A stretch of 64,000 nt of DNA from positions 1-64,000 of the forward strand of contig SCRC01000046.1 in NCBI GenBank assembly GCA_004297945.1. The letters run 5' to 3'. Positions 20,232-30,862 of this stretch are shown here, one piece after another. Numbering within the stretch: the first letter of the stretch is position 1; each line of letters opens with the position of its first letter. Origin of the DNA: Candidimonas sp. Its GTDB lineage: Bacteria; Pseudomonadota; Gammaproteobacteria; Burkholderiales; Burkholderiaceae_B. The notes beneath the pieces were generated by a model. It was not told the DNA's origin. It did no database searches and saw only the letters and a program-made list of their open reading frames with translations. The translations under genes were made by a program, and so were the position numbers.

Positions 20232-21422
20232 ATGCTTAAACCTTTGAGCGGGATACGTGTACTCGAACTGGGTCAGTTGATCGCCGGTCCGTTTGCCGCC
20301 AAGATGCTCGGCGAATTCGGCGCCGAAGTCATCAAGATCGAACCACCGAAAACGGGTGATCCATTAAGGAAATGGCGTCTGCTGCATGACGACACCTCGG
20401 TATGGTGGGAAGTGCAATCCCGCAATAAACAATCCGTCACCCTGGATTTGCGTCAGGCCGAAGCTCAGGGCGTGATACGCCAGTTGGCGGCAACGGCCGA
20501 TATCCTGATCGAGAATTTTCGCCCTGGCACTCTTGAGGGCTGGGGCCTGGGGTGGGAAGCCCTTCATGAAATCAATCCTGGCCTGGTCATGCTGCGCGTG
20601 TCCGGCTATGGGCAGACCGGCCCCTATCGTGATCGCCCGGGTTTTGGCGTGGTGGGGGAGGCCATGGGCGGCTTGCGGCACTTAAGCGGCGAACCGGGGC
20701 GCGCGCCGGTGCGTGTGGGCGTGTCCATCGGGGATTCCTTGTCGGCCCTGCATGGCGTCATTGGCGTGTTGCTGGCCTTGCGTCATCACGAGCAGAATAA
20801 AGGCGAAGGTCAATACGTGGACGTGGCTCTGTACGAATCGGTATTCAATATGATGGAAAGCCTGCTGCCCGAATACTCGGTGTTTGACGAGATCCGCCAA
20901 CCCGCAGGCAGCAGCCTGCCCGGCATTACTCCGAGCAACGCTTACGTGTGCGCCGATGGCAAGTATGCTTTGGTGGCGGGCAACGGCGACAGTATCTTCA
21001 AGCGCCTGATGTCCGCCATTGACCGCAGCGATTTGGCGGAAAATCCGGCCTATGCGCATAACGACGGACGCGCGCGGCACGCGCCGATGATCGATGCGGC
21101 CATCGAAGCCTGGACCAGAAAGCACACGCTGGATGAAGTCCTGCAAACGCTGCACCAAGCGCGCATACCCGCAGGACGAATCTACGATATTGCCGATATT
21201 TGCGCAGACCCTCATTACCAGGCGCGCGAGATGCTACTGGATAGCCAGCTGGACGACGGCACTCCGGTCAAGCTGCCCGGCATCGTTCCCAAGCTTGGCT
21301 CAACGCCGGGCGGTGTTGAGCGTCGCGCTCCCAAGTTGGGCCAGGACACCGAGCGGGTCTTGACGGCTCTGGGTATCGATGCCGAGACTCAAAAAGACTG
21401 GATCCGCCGCGGCATTACCTGA
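20232..21422 (+). CDS. CaiB/BaiF-family CoA transferase
   Basis: LSGIRVLELGQLIAGPFAAKMLGEFGAEVIKIEPP. Confidence 0.95.
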   Translation: MLKPLSGIRVLELGQLIAGPFAAKMLGEFGAEVIKIEPPKTGDPLRKWRLLHDDTSVWWEVQSRNKQSVTLDLRQAEAQGVIRQLAATADILIENFRPGTLEGWGLGWEALHEINPGLVMLRVSGYGQTGPYRDRPGFGVVGEAMGGLRHLSGEPGRAPVRVGVSIGDSLSALHGVIGVLLALRHHEQNKGEGQYVDVALYESVFNMMESLLPEYSVFDEIRQPAGSSLPGITPSNAYVCADGKYALVAGNGDSIFKRLMSAIDRSDLAENPAYAHNDGRARHAPMIDAAIEAWTRKHTLDEVLQTLHQARIPAGRIYDIADICADPHYQAREMLLDSQLDDGTPVKLPGIVPKLGSTPGGVERRAPKLGQDTERVLTALGIDAETQKDWIRRGIT

Positions 21423-21431
21423 GCACAGATC

Positions 21432-23276
21432 CTAGGTGCCAAGCTGCCCGCTTAGCTGGTTTTGCAAGTTGCGCAGTTCTGCGGGCAGTCGTTTTTTAAG
21501 CTTGTCGAACAGTTCTGCGTGCAGGCCAAGCTCTTTGCGCCACGCGGCGCGATTGATCGCCGTGATGTGCTGAAACTTGTCGATGCCGAAATCGAGCCCG
21601 TCCCAGGTGATGTCTTCGTAGCGTGGCGAAATGCCGAACAGGTTGTCTTCGCCCAGGGCCGAACCGTCGATGCGTTCGAGCATCCATTTAAGGATGCGCA
21701 TGTTTTCGCCAAATCCGGGCCAGATAAACTTGCCGTGGTCGTCAGTCTGAAACCAATTGACGCAAAAAAAGCGCGGCAGCGTTGCGCCTGCTGCGCGCAA
21801 CTGTTCGCCCAGATTCAGCCAATGCGCGAAGTAGGCGCTCATGCTGTAGCCGCAAAACGGCAGCATTGCGAAAGGATCGCGGCGCACTACGCCCTGCGCA
21901 CCTGCGGCCGCAGCCGTGGTCTCCGAGCCCAGCGTAGCGGCCATGTATACGCCTTCGGCCCAGTTGCGCGCTTCGGTCACCAGCGGCACCGTGTCCGAGC
22001 GGCGCCCGCCCACAATGAATGCATCAATAGCCACCCCTGCCGGATTGTCCCATTCTGGATCGATAGCCGGGTTTTGCACCGCCGCCACGGTAAAGCGGGC
22101 GTTGGGATGCGCAGCCTTGCGGCCTGAGTCGGGTGTCCAGTCCTTGCCATGCCAATCGAGACAATGTTTGGGTGCCGGCCCCATGCCTTCCCACCAGACG
22201 TCGCCTTCGTCGGTCAGCGCGACGTTGGTGAACAGCACATTCTCGCGTAGCGACGCCATGCAATTGAAGTTGGTTTTTTCGTTGGTGCCGGGCGCTACGC
22301 CAAAATAGCCCGCCTCGGGGTTGATGGCATACAGGCGGCCGTCGGCACCGGGCTTGATCCAGGCGATGTCGTCGCCAATGGTGGTGACTTTCCAGCCCGG
22401 CAGCGACGCGGGCGGAATCAGCATGGCGAAATTGGTTTTCCCGCAGGCTGAAGGGAAGGCCGCCGCTACGTGCATTTTCTTGCCGTTGGGGGAAGTAACA
22501 CCCAAAACGAGCATGTGTTCGGCCATCCATCCCTGATCCCGGCCCATGGTGGACGCAATGCGCAGAGCAAAACATTTCTTGCCCAGTAGCGCGTTGCCCC
22601 CATAGCCTGACCCAAACGACCATATTTCGCGGCTTTCCGGATAATGCACGATATACTTGGTATCGTTGCAGGGCCACACGACGTCGGCCTGGCCGGCGGC
22701 AAGCGGCTTGCCGACCGAATGCACACAGGGCACAAACTCGCCGTCGGCGCCCAGCACGTCGTAGACCTTGCGGCCCATCCGCGTCATAAGGCGCATATTG
22801 GCAACGACGTAAGGCGAATCGGACAGCTCCACGCCGATGTGCGCGATGGGCGAACCCAACGGGCCCATGGAGAAGGGGATTACATACAGCGTGCGCCCGC
22901 GCATGCAGCCCGCGAACAGACCGTTCAGGGTTTCGCGCATGGCCGCCGGCTCGATCCAGTTGTTGGTGGGGCCGGCATCGTCTTCTTTTTCGCAACAGAT
23001 AAAAGTGCGGTTTTCCACACGCGCAACGTCGCTCGGATCAGACCATGCCAGGTAAGAATTGGGCCGTTTGGCTGGATTCAAGCGCTGCAATGTGCCGGCC
23101 TGCACCATCAGTTCGCATAATCGGTCATATTCTTCTTGGGAACCATCGCACCATTCGATGCGGTCGGGTTCGGTCAGCGCAGCGACCTGTGCCACCCAGG
23201 CTTTGAGACGCGAGTGCGGCACCCAATGAGGGGCGTTGACGTCGGCAGATGGGTTGAGGGTGGTCGCAGGGGTCAT
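21432..23276 (-). CDS. pckG: Phosphoenolpyruvate carboxykinase (GTP)
   Basis: [53 protein letters not shown]. Confidence 0.96.
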   Translation of the reverse strand: MTPATTLNPSADVNAPHWVPHSRLKAWVAQVAALTEPDRIEWCDGSQEEYDRLCELMVQAGTLQRLNPAKRPNSYLAWSDPSDVARVENRTFICCEKEDDAGPTNNWIEPAAMRETLNGLFAGCMRGRTLYVIPFSMGPLGSPIAHIGVELSDSPYVVANMRLMTRMGRKVYDVLGADGEFVPCVHSVGKPLAAGQADVVWPCNDTKYIVHYPESREIWSFGSGYGGNALLGKKCFALRIASTMGRDQGWMAEHMLVLGVTSPNGKKMHVAAAFPSACGKTNFAMLIPPASLPGWKVTTIGDDIAWIKPGADGRLYAINPEAGYFGVAPGTNEKTNFNCMASLRENVLFTNVALTDEGDVWWEGMGPAPKHCLDWHGKDWTPDSGRKAAHPNARFTVAAVQNPAIDPEWDNPAGVAIDAFIVGGRRSDTVPLVTEARNWAEGVYMAATLGSETTAAAAGAQGVVRRDPFAMLPFCGYSMSAYFAHWLNLGEQLRAAGATLPRFFCVNWFQTDDHGKFIWPGFGENMRILKWMLERIDGSALGEDNLFGISPRYEDITWDGLDFGIDKFQHITAINRAAWRKELGLHAELFDKLKKRLPAELRNLQNQLSGQLGT

Positions 23277-23482
23277 GATGGTGGTCTCCGTTATACAGGA
23301 TTGTGCTCTTTCGTTATGGCCTAATATCATACAAGAGAGCGGGTAGGGCGGTGTGATCGCGTATGGGGGAGCTAGAATAGCAAGTTTGATACAAGCTGCC
23401 TGGCTTACATACGATTATTACGACGCTTTTGTTGTTGAATGCACAAACCAGACATCATCGGACTCGGAAGCCGGAACCTCTC

Positions 23483-25009
23483 ATGACAGACAAAGACACT
23501 CATCATTTATCCAAAATTCTCAAGGAAGTGGGTCAGGCGGCGGGCGATGGCGATATGTTCGATATTGCGCCGGCCTCGCTTTGGCTGGAAGACTATAGCG
23601 GCATACAAACGTTGTTTGCTCAATGGCGCGCCGGCGGGATAAGCAATCTGGGCAGCCATTTGCTGGCCAACCCGCATCTGGTGGAACAGTGCACCGAGCA
23701 AATGCGGGTAATTAATGTGAACCGTCGCACGCTTAGTCTTTTCGAGGCGAACGACCTGGAACATCTCAGGCAGAATCTTGGCCAAATATTCAGCGGCGAG
23801 ATGCTGGCGGGCTTAATTGGCGAACTAGTGCAGTTATGGAATGGGCAGCGTCATTTTGCGGGCCATAGCGTGAACTACACCCTTTCGGGACGCCGGCTGG
23901 ATGTACAAATACGAGGCAGCATTTTGGGCGATGATCCCGACGATTGGAGTCGGGTTTTGGTGGCGGTGGAAGATGTTACCGAGCGATTGTCGGTTCAAAG
24001 CCAACTGTTGGCCAGCGAGGCTTACGCGCGCGGCCTGTTCCAGTATTCGCCTGTGTCTCTGTGGGTCGAAGACTTCAGCGCGGTTCGGTGCCTGTTCGAC
24101 GAGATTCGTCGCGCTGGCATTTCGGATTTCCGCACGTTTACCGATGTTCATCCCGAGTTCGTCAGTCGCTGTGCACAAGAAGTCAGGGTGATCAATGTCA
24201 ATCAGGTGACTCTTGGGTTGTTCGTTGCCCCCGACCAGGCAACGCTTTTGAATAATCTGGACAAAGTATTTCGCGATGATGATATGCATCCACATTTTCG
24301 CGAGCAACTGATTGACCTGTGGGAAGGAAAGTTATTTCAGCAGCGAGAGGTGGTCAATCACACATTAACCGGCGATGAGCTGTACCTGTACTTGCAGTTT
24401 TCAGTGCTGCCCGGGCATGAAGAAAGTTGGGACTTGGTGCTCGTGGCGCTTACGGATATTACCGCGCGAAAAAAGGCCGAGGCGTATCTTGAGTTTCTGG
24501 GCAAGCACGATTCCCTGACCAAGCAGCACAATCGGGGCTTTTATGTCGAGGAACTCAATCGGATCGAGCGAAAAAAGCTCTATCCCGTCAGCATCATTAT
24601 TATCGATCTGAATGGCTTAAAGGTATGCAACGACGCGTTAGGACATGCGGCCGGCGATGATTTATTGCGCCGGTTCGGAGAAATCCTGGACGCAGTGGTC
24701 GCTAAACCTGCCTGCGCTTCGCGCATTGGTGGAGATGAGTTCGCAATTTTGCTGCCTTCAACCGACGCTGAGGACGCGACCGATGTCATGGAGCAGATTA
24801 TTGCCCTGGTGGCGCTGAATAATCAATATTATTCAGCGACGACACTTTCGATCTCGATGGGGTGCGCCACGGCTGTGGATGGAGAGCGTCTCGAACTGGC
24901 GGCGCAAAGAGCGGATAAGAACATGTACCAGAGAAAACGCGCGTTTTATTCCGACGACCACCATGAGCGCCGCCGCCTCGACCGCGACGCAGGCGTTTCG
25001 GATGTGTAA
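23483..25009 (+). CDS. Diguanylate cyclase with duplicated PAS-like sensor modules
   Basis: Two homologous N-terminal modules (SLWLEDYSGI.../SLWVEDFSAV...; MRVINVN/VRVINVN) plus RIGGDEFAILLP. Confidence 0.88.
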   Translation: MTDKDTHHLSKILKEVGQAAGDGDMFDIAPASLWLEDYSGIQTLFAQWRAGGISNLGSHLLANPHLVEQCTEQMRVINVNRRTLSLFEANDLEHLRQNLGQIFSGEMLAGLIGELVQLWNGQRHFAGHSVNYTLSGRRLDVQIRGSILGDDPDDWSRVLVAVEDVTERLSVQSQLLASEAYARGLFQYSPVSLWVEDFSAVRCLFDEIRRAGISDFRTFTDVHPEFVSRCAQEVRVINVNQVTLGLFVAPDQATLLNNLDKVFRDDDMHPHFREQLIDLWEGKLFQQREVVNHTLTGDELYLYLQFSVLPGHEESWDLVLVALTDITARKKAEAYLEFLGKHDSLTKQHNRGFYVEELNRIERKKLYPVSIIIIDLNGLKVCNDALGHAAGDDLLRRFGEILDAVVAKPACASRIGGDEFAILLPSTDAEDATDVMEQIIALVALNNQYYSATTLSISMGCATAVDGERLELAAQRADKNMYQRKRAFYSDDHHERRRLDRDAGVSDV

Positions 25010-25039
25010 TGGGTTTGCCGGCGCCAGGTCGAGCTTGTC

Positions 25040-26620
25040 TCAAGGACGTTTAAGGGCCGCACGATAGCGGTCCACGTAAGTGTCGAAATCTTCGCGGTCG
25101 TTTTGTTCCAGGTAAGCCTGTTCTTGCACCGATTGTGCGGCCAGCTCAAGCAGTTCTTGCTGTGTTGCCGCGCTTAAAGGCCTGGCGCGCAGCGCGTCGC
25201 GGTGTCGCTGGCTTTGCCCCAAGGTGTAGTCATGCAGACTGATGCCGTCGGCGCGTAGCGCCCGCAACAGTTTGGCTGACGGCGTCTGCTCGCTGTCGCG
25301 GAGTTTAGGCTGTTGCGCTTGGACGGCCTGTACATAGTTCTGCCCGCCATGCGTAGCATCGAGCACCTCTGCGTAGGGGACAATGCGCTCGATCAGTTCC
25401 AGGCCCCAGTCGGCCAGGCCGACCGATTGGTGCGAGTTGGCCACGTCATCGGATTTGACCAGTTGCAGGTCAGGCTTGCGGCCTTCCTTGACGACCAGGC
25501 CGAAATTGCTGCGGCTGTGGCGGCAGGTGCCGTCTTGCGGAAAGAATGGGCTTTCCTCGGTGGCGCAAAAAAGCAGAAAGGCGTCCATGAAGTAACTTGT
25601 CTGAGGCGAAATGCCGATTGGCGAGTCAGGGTCTATATCCAGGCAACGCACTTCGATATATTGCACACCACGCTCGGCCAACGCTGTTACCGGCCGCTCG
25701 CAGCGCCCAGTGGTGCGCTTGGGCCGGATCGTGGAGTAATATTCGTTTTCGATTTGCAGCACATGCGTGTTGAGCTGAATCCATTTGCCGTCGCGATGCG
25801 TGCCTATGGCTTCGTAGGCCGGCCACGGTTTGGTGACGGCGTTGTACATGCGGGCCAAAAAAGTTCCTATATCGTTATAGCAAAGCTGCAATTCCGACTG
25901 TGCTTTGTTTTGATAGCCGAAGTCACTCATGCGCAAGCTAGTGGCGTACGGCAGGTACAAGGTGTCGGCGTCCAGGCTTTGCAAGGAATGCCTGGCGCTA
26001 TGCATGAATGCACTGGATACCGCAGGTGAGGCGCCGAACAAATACATCAGCAACCAGGAATAACGTGTGAAGTTGCGGATCAGGGCCAGATAGCCCTTGG
26101 ATCGGCGATCTTCAACAGTAGGCCCCCGGACGCTGAAACGCTCCCAGATTTCGTCTGGCAACGAGAAGTTGTAATGCACGCCAGCGATGCATTGCATGGT
26201 CTTACCGTAGCGTTCGGCCAGGCCGCGCCGATAGACATGTTTGAGCATGCCGGTATTGGATGTGCCGTACCAGGCGATGGGGATGTCGGCCTCTGCGGGC
26301 AGATGCGCCGGCATGGATTGATTCCATATCAGTTCCTGGCCCAGCTGCTGCGCCACAAAACGATGCGTATCGTCCAGCTCGGCGAGCAGCTCGGTGACCG
26401 TGCCGTGAGTTCCTGTGATCAGTTCCAGCAATGATTCGGAGTAGTCTGTCGTGATGCGCGGATTGGTCAGCGCCGAACCCAGCACGCCGGGGTGAGGCGT
26501 ACGGGCAAGAACCCCTTGGTTATCGACGCGTAAGCCTTCTTTTTCGATACCTCGCAATACACCTTTGAGCAATTGAGGGTTTTGGCGTAGCGCCGTATAG
26601 CGGGAGTGCTTGGGAGTCAT
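25040..26620 (-). CDS. gshA: Glutamate--cysteine ligase
   Basis: GIEKEGLRVDNQG; TDYSESLLELITGTH; YGTSNTGMLKHVYRRGLAERYG. Confidence 0.95.
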   Translation of the reverse strand: MTPKHSRYTALRQNPQLLKGVLRGIEKEGLRVDNQGVLARTPHPGVLGSALTNPRITTDYSESLLELITGTHGTVTELLAELDDTHRFVAQQLGQELIWNQSMPAHLPAEADIPIAWYGTSNTGMLKHVYRRGLAERYGKTMQCIAGVHYNFSLPDEIWERFSVRGPTVEDRRSKGYLALIRNFTRYSWLLMYLFGASPAVSSAFMHSARHSLQSLDADTLYLPYATSLRMSDFGYQNKAQSELQLCYNDIGTFLARMYNAVTKPWPAYEAIGTHRDGKWIQLNTHVLQIENEYYSTIRPKRTTGRCERPVTALAERGVQYIEVRCLDIDPDSPIGISPQTSYFMDAFLLFCATEESPFFPQDGTCRHSRSNFGLVVKEGRKPDLQLVKSDDVANSHQSVGLADWGLELIERIVPYAEVLDATHGGQNYVQAVQAQQPKLRDSEQTPSAKLLRALRADGISLHDYTLGQSQRHRDALRARPLSAATQQELLELAAQSVQEQAYLEQNDREDFDTYVDRYRAALKRP

Positions 26621-26788
26621 TGAAGGATTGTTCTTTAGTCGGTCAGTTTGCGATTTTACGGGTGTTTGGCAATTAGTGTTGGGATACAGGTTATGGCGAG
26701 GGTGGATTTGCCCGACGGCGGTGCAACCGCCGACCGAGGGGGGCGGTAAACTGGGCTCTTTTTAGGAACGGCGCGCGGGGGGGACGGA

Positions 26789-27301
26789 GTGTTCAGACGC
26801 ACAGCAGCGATTGCAATGGTTTGTATGACCTTGATGGGGTGTTCGCCCGAGTACAACTGGCGAGTGACCGCGGTGGCCGATGGCTCTGTGACGGCGATTT
26901 TTCCGGACAAGCCCGAGGTTGCGCAGCGCTCGCTGGATTTCTCAGGACATTCGATTCAGTTTTTCCTGACGGCGGCCCATGTCGATGACGCCGTGTTTGC
27001 GGTGGGCTATGCACCGTGGCCCGATGAATGGGCGCATGACGATCAGGCCAGGCACGATTTGGCCAAGGCAATAATACGTTCGCTTTATCAGAATCTGGGT
27101 GTGGCCCCGCCTAATGTGCTGCCGGCGCTTGGCAAGCGCTTTACCGTTGAGGGCAAGTCGCAGAAAGGTGCGGCCCGGCTTGAGGCTAAGGTTTGGCTGT
27201 TGCCCCACGGCTTGGTCGAGGGCCTGGTAACCGCCCCCGTCCGGGCTTATCCGAAACCGGAGGCGGATGAATTTTTTGGCTCTTTGGGGGCGGCTCGGTA
27301 A
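26789..27301 (+). CDS. Hypothetical lipoprotein
   Basis: IAMVCMTLMGCSPEYNWR lipobox. Confidence 0.75.
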   Translation: MFRRTAAIAMVCMTLMGCSPEYNWRVTAVADGSVTAIFPDKPEVAQRSLDFSGHSIQFFLTAAHVDDAVFAVGYAPWPDEWAHDDQARHDLAKAIIRSLYQNLGVAPPNVLPALGKRFTVEGKSQKGAARLEAKVWLLPHGLVEGLVTAPVRAYPKPEADEFFGSLGAAR

Positions 27302-27500
27302 GGACATTTAGCCAGCCGGCCTGTAAAACCGCCGTAATGGCCGCCTGACGGCCATGCACTTGTAGTTTTTGGCAGGCATTTTGAATATGAAAGTTGACCG
27401 TGCGTTCGGCCACGCCCAGGATGATTCCCATTTCCCAGCTGGTCTTGCCGATGGCTGCCCAGCGCAGGCAGGTCAGCTCCTTGGTTGTAAGCGGATTCAT
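27186..27500 (-). CDS. LuxR-type HTH domain-only protein
   Basis: MNPLTTKELTCLRWAAIGKTSWEMGIILGVAERTVNFHIQNACQKLQVHGRQAAITAVLQAG; 3' end overlaps the convergent lipoprotein gene. Confidence 0.65.
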   Translation of the reverse strand: MNPLTTKELTCLRWAAIGKTSWEMGIILGVAERTVNFHIQNACQKLQVHGRQAAITAVLQAGWLNVLTEPPPKSQKIHPPPVSDKPGRGRLPGPRPSRGATAKP

Positions 27501-27639
27501 GGCTTGGCTCTTGCTCATTGGTGCGTCGCTTTAATTACAATAATTAAACTAATGTATCAATTTTAATCATTTTGGTAAAACCCGAGAAGACAAAACCGTG
27601 CCTGGCTTATTTCAAGGTGATAAACTTCAGTATCGAATC

Positions 27640-27692
27640 GGCGCCGATTTGCGTGATCTGCTTGCGGGCGCTTCATAAATCCAGCTAAAGAG
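27640..27692 (+). ncRNA. SAM-II riboswitch
   Basis: gcgccGATTTgcgtgatctgcTTGCgggcgc-ttcATAAATccAGCTAAAgag: P1 GCGCC/GGCGC, GAUUU loop and AUAAAU..AGCUAAA tail of the SAM-II class, with the SD next to metX. Confidence 0.8.
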
Positions 27693-27697
27693 TCCAT

Positions 27698-28951
27698 ATG
27701 ACCCAACAATCTGCTTCGTCTACGTCGCCCGTATTGCCTGAATTTCCCACGTCCGATATTCAAACCCACGTGCCTGCCGGCTCTGTCGGGTTTGTGGCCC
27801 CCCAGCTTATTGCGTTTAACGACCCCTTGCCGCTTAGCAGCGGCCAGGTTTTACCGTCTTACGAGCTGGCCGTTGAAACTTATGGTGTTCTGAATCCGGC
27901 GCGCAGCAATGCCGTGCTGATCTGCCACGCCCTGAATGCATCGCATCATGTGGCCGGTATGGCCTGCGGCAACCCCAAAGATGTGGGGTGGTGGGACAAT
28001 ATGGTGGGGCCTGGCAAGGCCGTTGATACCGATCGGTTCTTTGTTATTGGCGTCAATAATATTGGTTCGTGCTTCGGTTCTACGGGGCCTGCCAGTATCA
28101 GGCCCGACACGGGCAAGCCCTGGGGCGCGGCATTTCCTGTCCTGACCATCGAAGACTGGGTGCTGGCTCAGGTGCGTCTGGCCGACCATTTCGGCATTGA
28201 AAAATTTGCGGCGGTGATGGGTGGGTCGCTGGGCGGCATGCAGGCGCTAAGCTGGGCCATCACCTGTCCCGAACGGGTAGCGCATTGCATTGTGATTGCC
28301 AGCACGCCGCGTCTGTCGGCTCAGAATATCGGGTTCAACGAAGTGGCGCGCCGCTCGATTATTTCCGACCCTGATTTTCATGGCGGCGATTACCTCGCCC
28401 ACAACACCTTGCCCAAGGGCGGACTGTCGGTCGCGCGCATGCTCGGCCACATCACCTATCTGTCAGACGACGATATGGCCGAGCGATTTGGCCGCACGCA
28501 GCGCGCACCGGCCGAAGGGGGCGAATTTCACTACGGTTATGGCGTTGAGTTCGAAGTGGAGTCTTACCTGCGCTATCAAGGTGAGAAATTCTCGGGCTAT
28601 TTCGATGCCAATACCTATTTGCTGATTACCCGTGCCCTGGATTATTTTGATCCGGCACGCAATTTTGGTGGCGATCTGGCGCGGGCCCTGTCCAAGGTAA
28701 AGGCCGATTTTCTGCTGGTCGCCTTCACGACCGACTGGCGCTTTCCGCCGGCGCGCTCACGCGAAATTGCGCGAGCGCTTTTAAAAAACAACCGTCCGCT
28801 GGCGTATGCCGAGATCGACGCACCCCACGGTCACGATGCATTTTTGCTGGAAGATCCGCGTTATCACGCGGTTGTTCAGGGTTACTACGACCGCATCGCA
28901 GATAAGCTGAACCTGGCGCCACGCCAGACAAGCAACGGGGTGTTAGCGTGA
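27698..28951 (+). CDS. metX: Homoserine O-acetyl/succinyltransferase
   Basis: [36 protein letters not shown]. Confidence 0.95.
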   Translation: MTQQSASSTSPVLPEFPTSDIQTHVPAGSVGFVAPQLIAFNDPLPLSSGQVLPSYELAVETYGVLNPARSNAVLICHALNASHHVAGMACGNPKDVGWWDNMVGPGKAVDTDRFFVIGVNNIGSCFGSTGPASIRPDTGKPWGAAFPVLTIEDWVLAQVRLADHFGIEKFAAVMGGSLGGMQALSWAITCPERVAHCIVIASTPRLSAQNIGFNEVARRSIISDPDFHGGDYLAHNTLPKGGLSVARMLGHITYLSDDDMAERFGRTQRAPAEGGEFHYGYGVEFEVESYLRYQGEKFSGYFDANTYLLITRALDYFDPARNFGGDLARALSKVKADFLLVAFTTDWRFPPARSREIARALLKNNRPLAYAEIDAPHGHDAFLLEDPRYHAVVQGYYDRIADKLNLAPRQTSNGVLA

Positions 28952-29583
28952 CGCCAACGCAATCTTCAACGGAGCCGGGCCTTATCAGACCTGATCTGGC
29001 GCGTATCGCCAGCTGGATCATGCCGCGAAGCCGGGTGCTCGATCTGGGCTGCGGCGACGGCGCGCTGTTGGCTTATTTGCACAAACAAAAAGAGGTAGTG
29101 GGTGCCGGCGTTGAGCTGGATGATGCGCAGTTCATTGCTTCGGTGCGCCGTGGCGTTTCGGTAGTTCAGCAAAACCTGGAAGAAGGCCTGGCCTTGTTTG
29201 ACGACCAGCAGTTCGATACGGTGGTGCTGTCGCAGACATTGCAGTCCATGCACCATACAGAGCACATCCTGCGCGAAATGGCGCGGGTGGCGCGTTTCGG
29301 AATCGTGTCGTTTCCCAACTTTGGCTACTGGCCCCATGGCTGGTCGATCTTGCGTGGACGCATGCCGGTCACCGGCGAAATGCCGTATCAGTGGTACGAC
29401 ACACCCAATATCCATTTGTGCACATTGAAGGATTTCCAGAGCCTGGCGGCGTCGCTCAACTTGCGCATTACGCATCTGGCCACCTTTAATGTCGACAAGG
29501 AGATCAAGTTTCTGCCCGGCTGGCGCAGCACGCTGGCGGTATATCGATTCGAGTCGCCCCAAGAGGACGCACGCAAAGAGTAA
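28948..29583 (+). CDS. metW: Methionine biosynthesis protein MetW
   Basis: [36 protein letters not shown]; immediately follows metX. Confidence 0.94.
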   Translation: MTPTQSSTEPGLIRPDLARIASWIMPRSRVLDLGCGDGALLAYLHKQKEVVGAGVELDDAQFIASVRRGVSVVQQNLEEGLALFDDQQFDTVVLSQTLQSMHHTEHILREMARVARFGIVSFPNFGYWPHGWSILRGRMPVTGEMPYQWYDTPNIHLCTLKDFQSLAASLNLRITHLATFNVDKEIKFLPGWRSTLAVYRFESPQEDARKE

Positions 29584-29637
29584 AGGAGAATTATCGTTTC
29601 GTCGTCTAATGTCTACGCAAGCCCGCGCGTCATTCCT

Positions 29638-30822
29638 TTGCTTGTTCTGGGCTTTTCCAGTGGGCTGCCGCTGGCGCTGACTACCGGGACCTTGCAGGCG
29701 TGGGCTACGGTGTCCAATGTCTCTTTGCAGGATATTGGTTTTCTCACGCTGATCGGTTCGGCCTATACCCTCAAGTTTCTTTGGTCGCCCCTGGTTGATC
29801 GCTACGCCCCTCCCGTGTTGGGGCGTCGGCGCAGCTGGATTTTCATGACGCAGATTCTGCTGGCGATGGCTATCGCCGGCATGGGTTTTTTTTCACCTTC
29901 CGGTAGTTTGGCAACGCTGGCAATGTTGGCGGTTGTGGTGGCGTTTTTATCAGCCACGCAGGATATTGCGTTCGATGCCTACAGCACCGATGTATTGCGC
30001 AAGCACGAGTTGGCGGCTGGCGCAGCGGTCAAGGTATTGGGCTATCGGATTGCCATGGTCGTATCTGGCGGCCTGGCGTTGATTCTTGCCGATCAGTGGC
30101 TGGGCTGGGGCGGCACCTACTTTCTGATGGGCGCGTTCATGGTGGTGTGCGCATGCGCCACGCTGCTTGCACCCGAGCCCGAAGTGGTCGCACGCACGCC
30201 TCGAACGCTGGGGTTGGCGGTCATGGAGCCGCTGGCCGAATTTTTCAAGCGGCGCGGCGCGATCACAATTTTGCTTTTGATTGTGCTGTACAAATTGGGC
30301 GATGCGTTTGCCGGAGCACTATCGACTACGTTCTTATTGCGGGGGGTGGGCTTTAGCGTGTCCGAGGTGGGGACCGTCAATAAAGTATTTGGGCTGATTG
30401 CCACGATTATCGGCGCCTTGCTGGGCGGCTCGTTAATGGCCCGCCTGGGGCTGTATCGTTCCCTGATGATGTTCGGCATCTTCCAGGCGGTTTCGAATTT
30501 TGCCTATTGGGTGCTGGCCGTGACGCCGCCTCATCTGTATTCGATGGCGGCGGCGGTGGCCATCGAGAACCTGTGCGGGGGTCTGGGTACGGCGGCCTTT
30601 GTAGCCTTGTTGATGGCGCTGTGCAATCAGGAGTTTTCCGCGACTCAATTCGCACTTTTGTCGGCGCTGTCGGCGGTGGGGCGTACCTATCTGGCCGGGC
30701 CATTGACTCCGCCGCTGGTCGAGCATCTGGGCTGGCCGGCTTTCTTCATGGCAACGGTGGCCATATCCATACCGGGCTTGCTGCTGCTTTGGTGGCGGCG
30801 TGCCGAGATCGAGAGTCTGTAG
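29638..30822 (+). CDS. ampG: Muropeptide transporter AmpG (MFS)
   Basis: LVLGFSSGLPLALTTGTLQAWATV; WSPLVDRYAPPVLGRRRSWI; start uncertain, coding similarity begins upstream near 29593. Confidence 0.88.
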   Translation: MLVLGFSSGLPLALTTGTLQAWATVSNVSLQDIGFLTLIGSAYTLKFLWSPLVDRYAPPVLGRRRSWIFMTQILLAMAIAGMGFFSPSGSLATLAMLAVVVAFLSATQDIAFDAYSTDVLRKHELAAGAAVKVLGYRIAMVVSGGLALILADQWLGWGGTYFLMGAFMVVCACATLLAPEPEVVARTPRTLGLAVMEPLAEFFKRRGAITILLLIVLYKLGDAFAGALSTTFLLRGVGFSVSEVGTVNKVFGLIATIIGALLGGSLMARLGLYRSLMMFGIFQAVSNFAYWVLAVTPPHLYSMAAAVAIENLCGGLGTAAFVALLMALCNQEFSATQFALLSALSAVGRTYLAGPLTPPLVEHLGWPAFFMATVAISIPGLLLLWWRRAEIESL

Positions 30823-30842
30823 CGCCGCCCCTTGTGGGCGGC
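30819..30842 (+). repeat. REP-like single copy D
   Basis: gtagc-gccgccc-cttgt-gggcggc; overlaps the ampG stop codon. Confidence 0.9.
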
Positions 30843-30862
30843 AGGCAACGCCGGCAACAGCG

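Noticed and set aside
22024-22995. 323-aa minus-strand ORF rich in Arg/His
   Set aside because: Alternate frame inside pckG with low-complexity Arg/His/Gly composition typical of out-of-frame translation.
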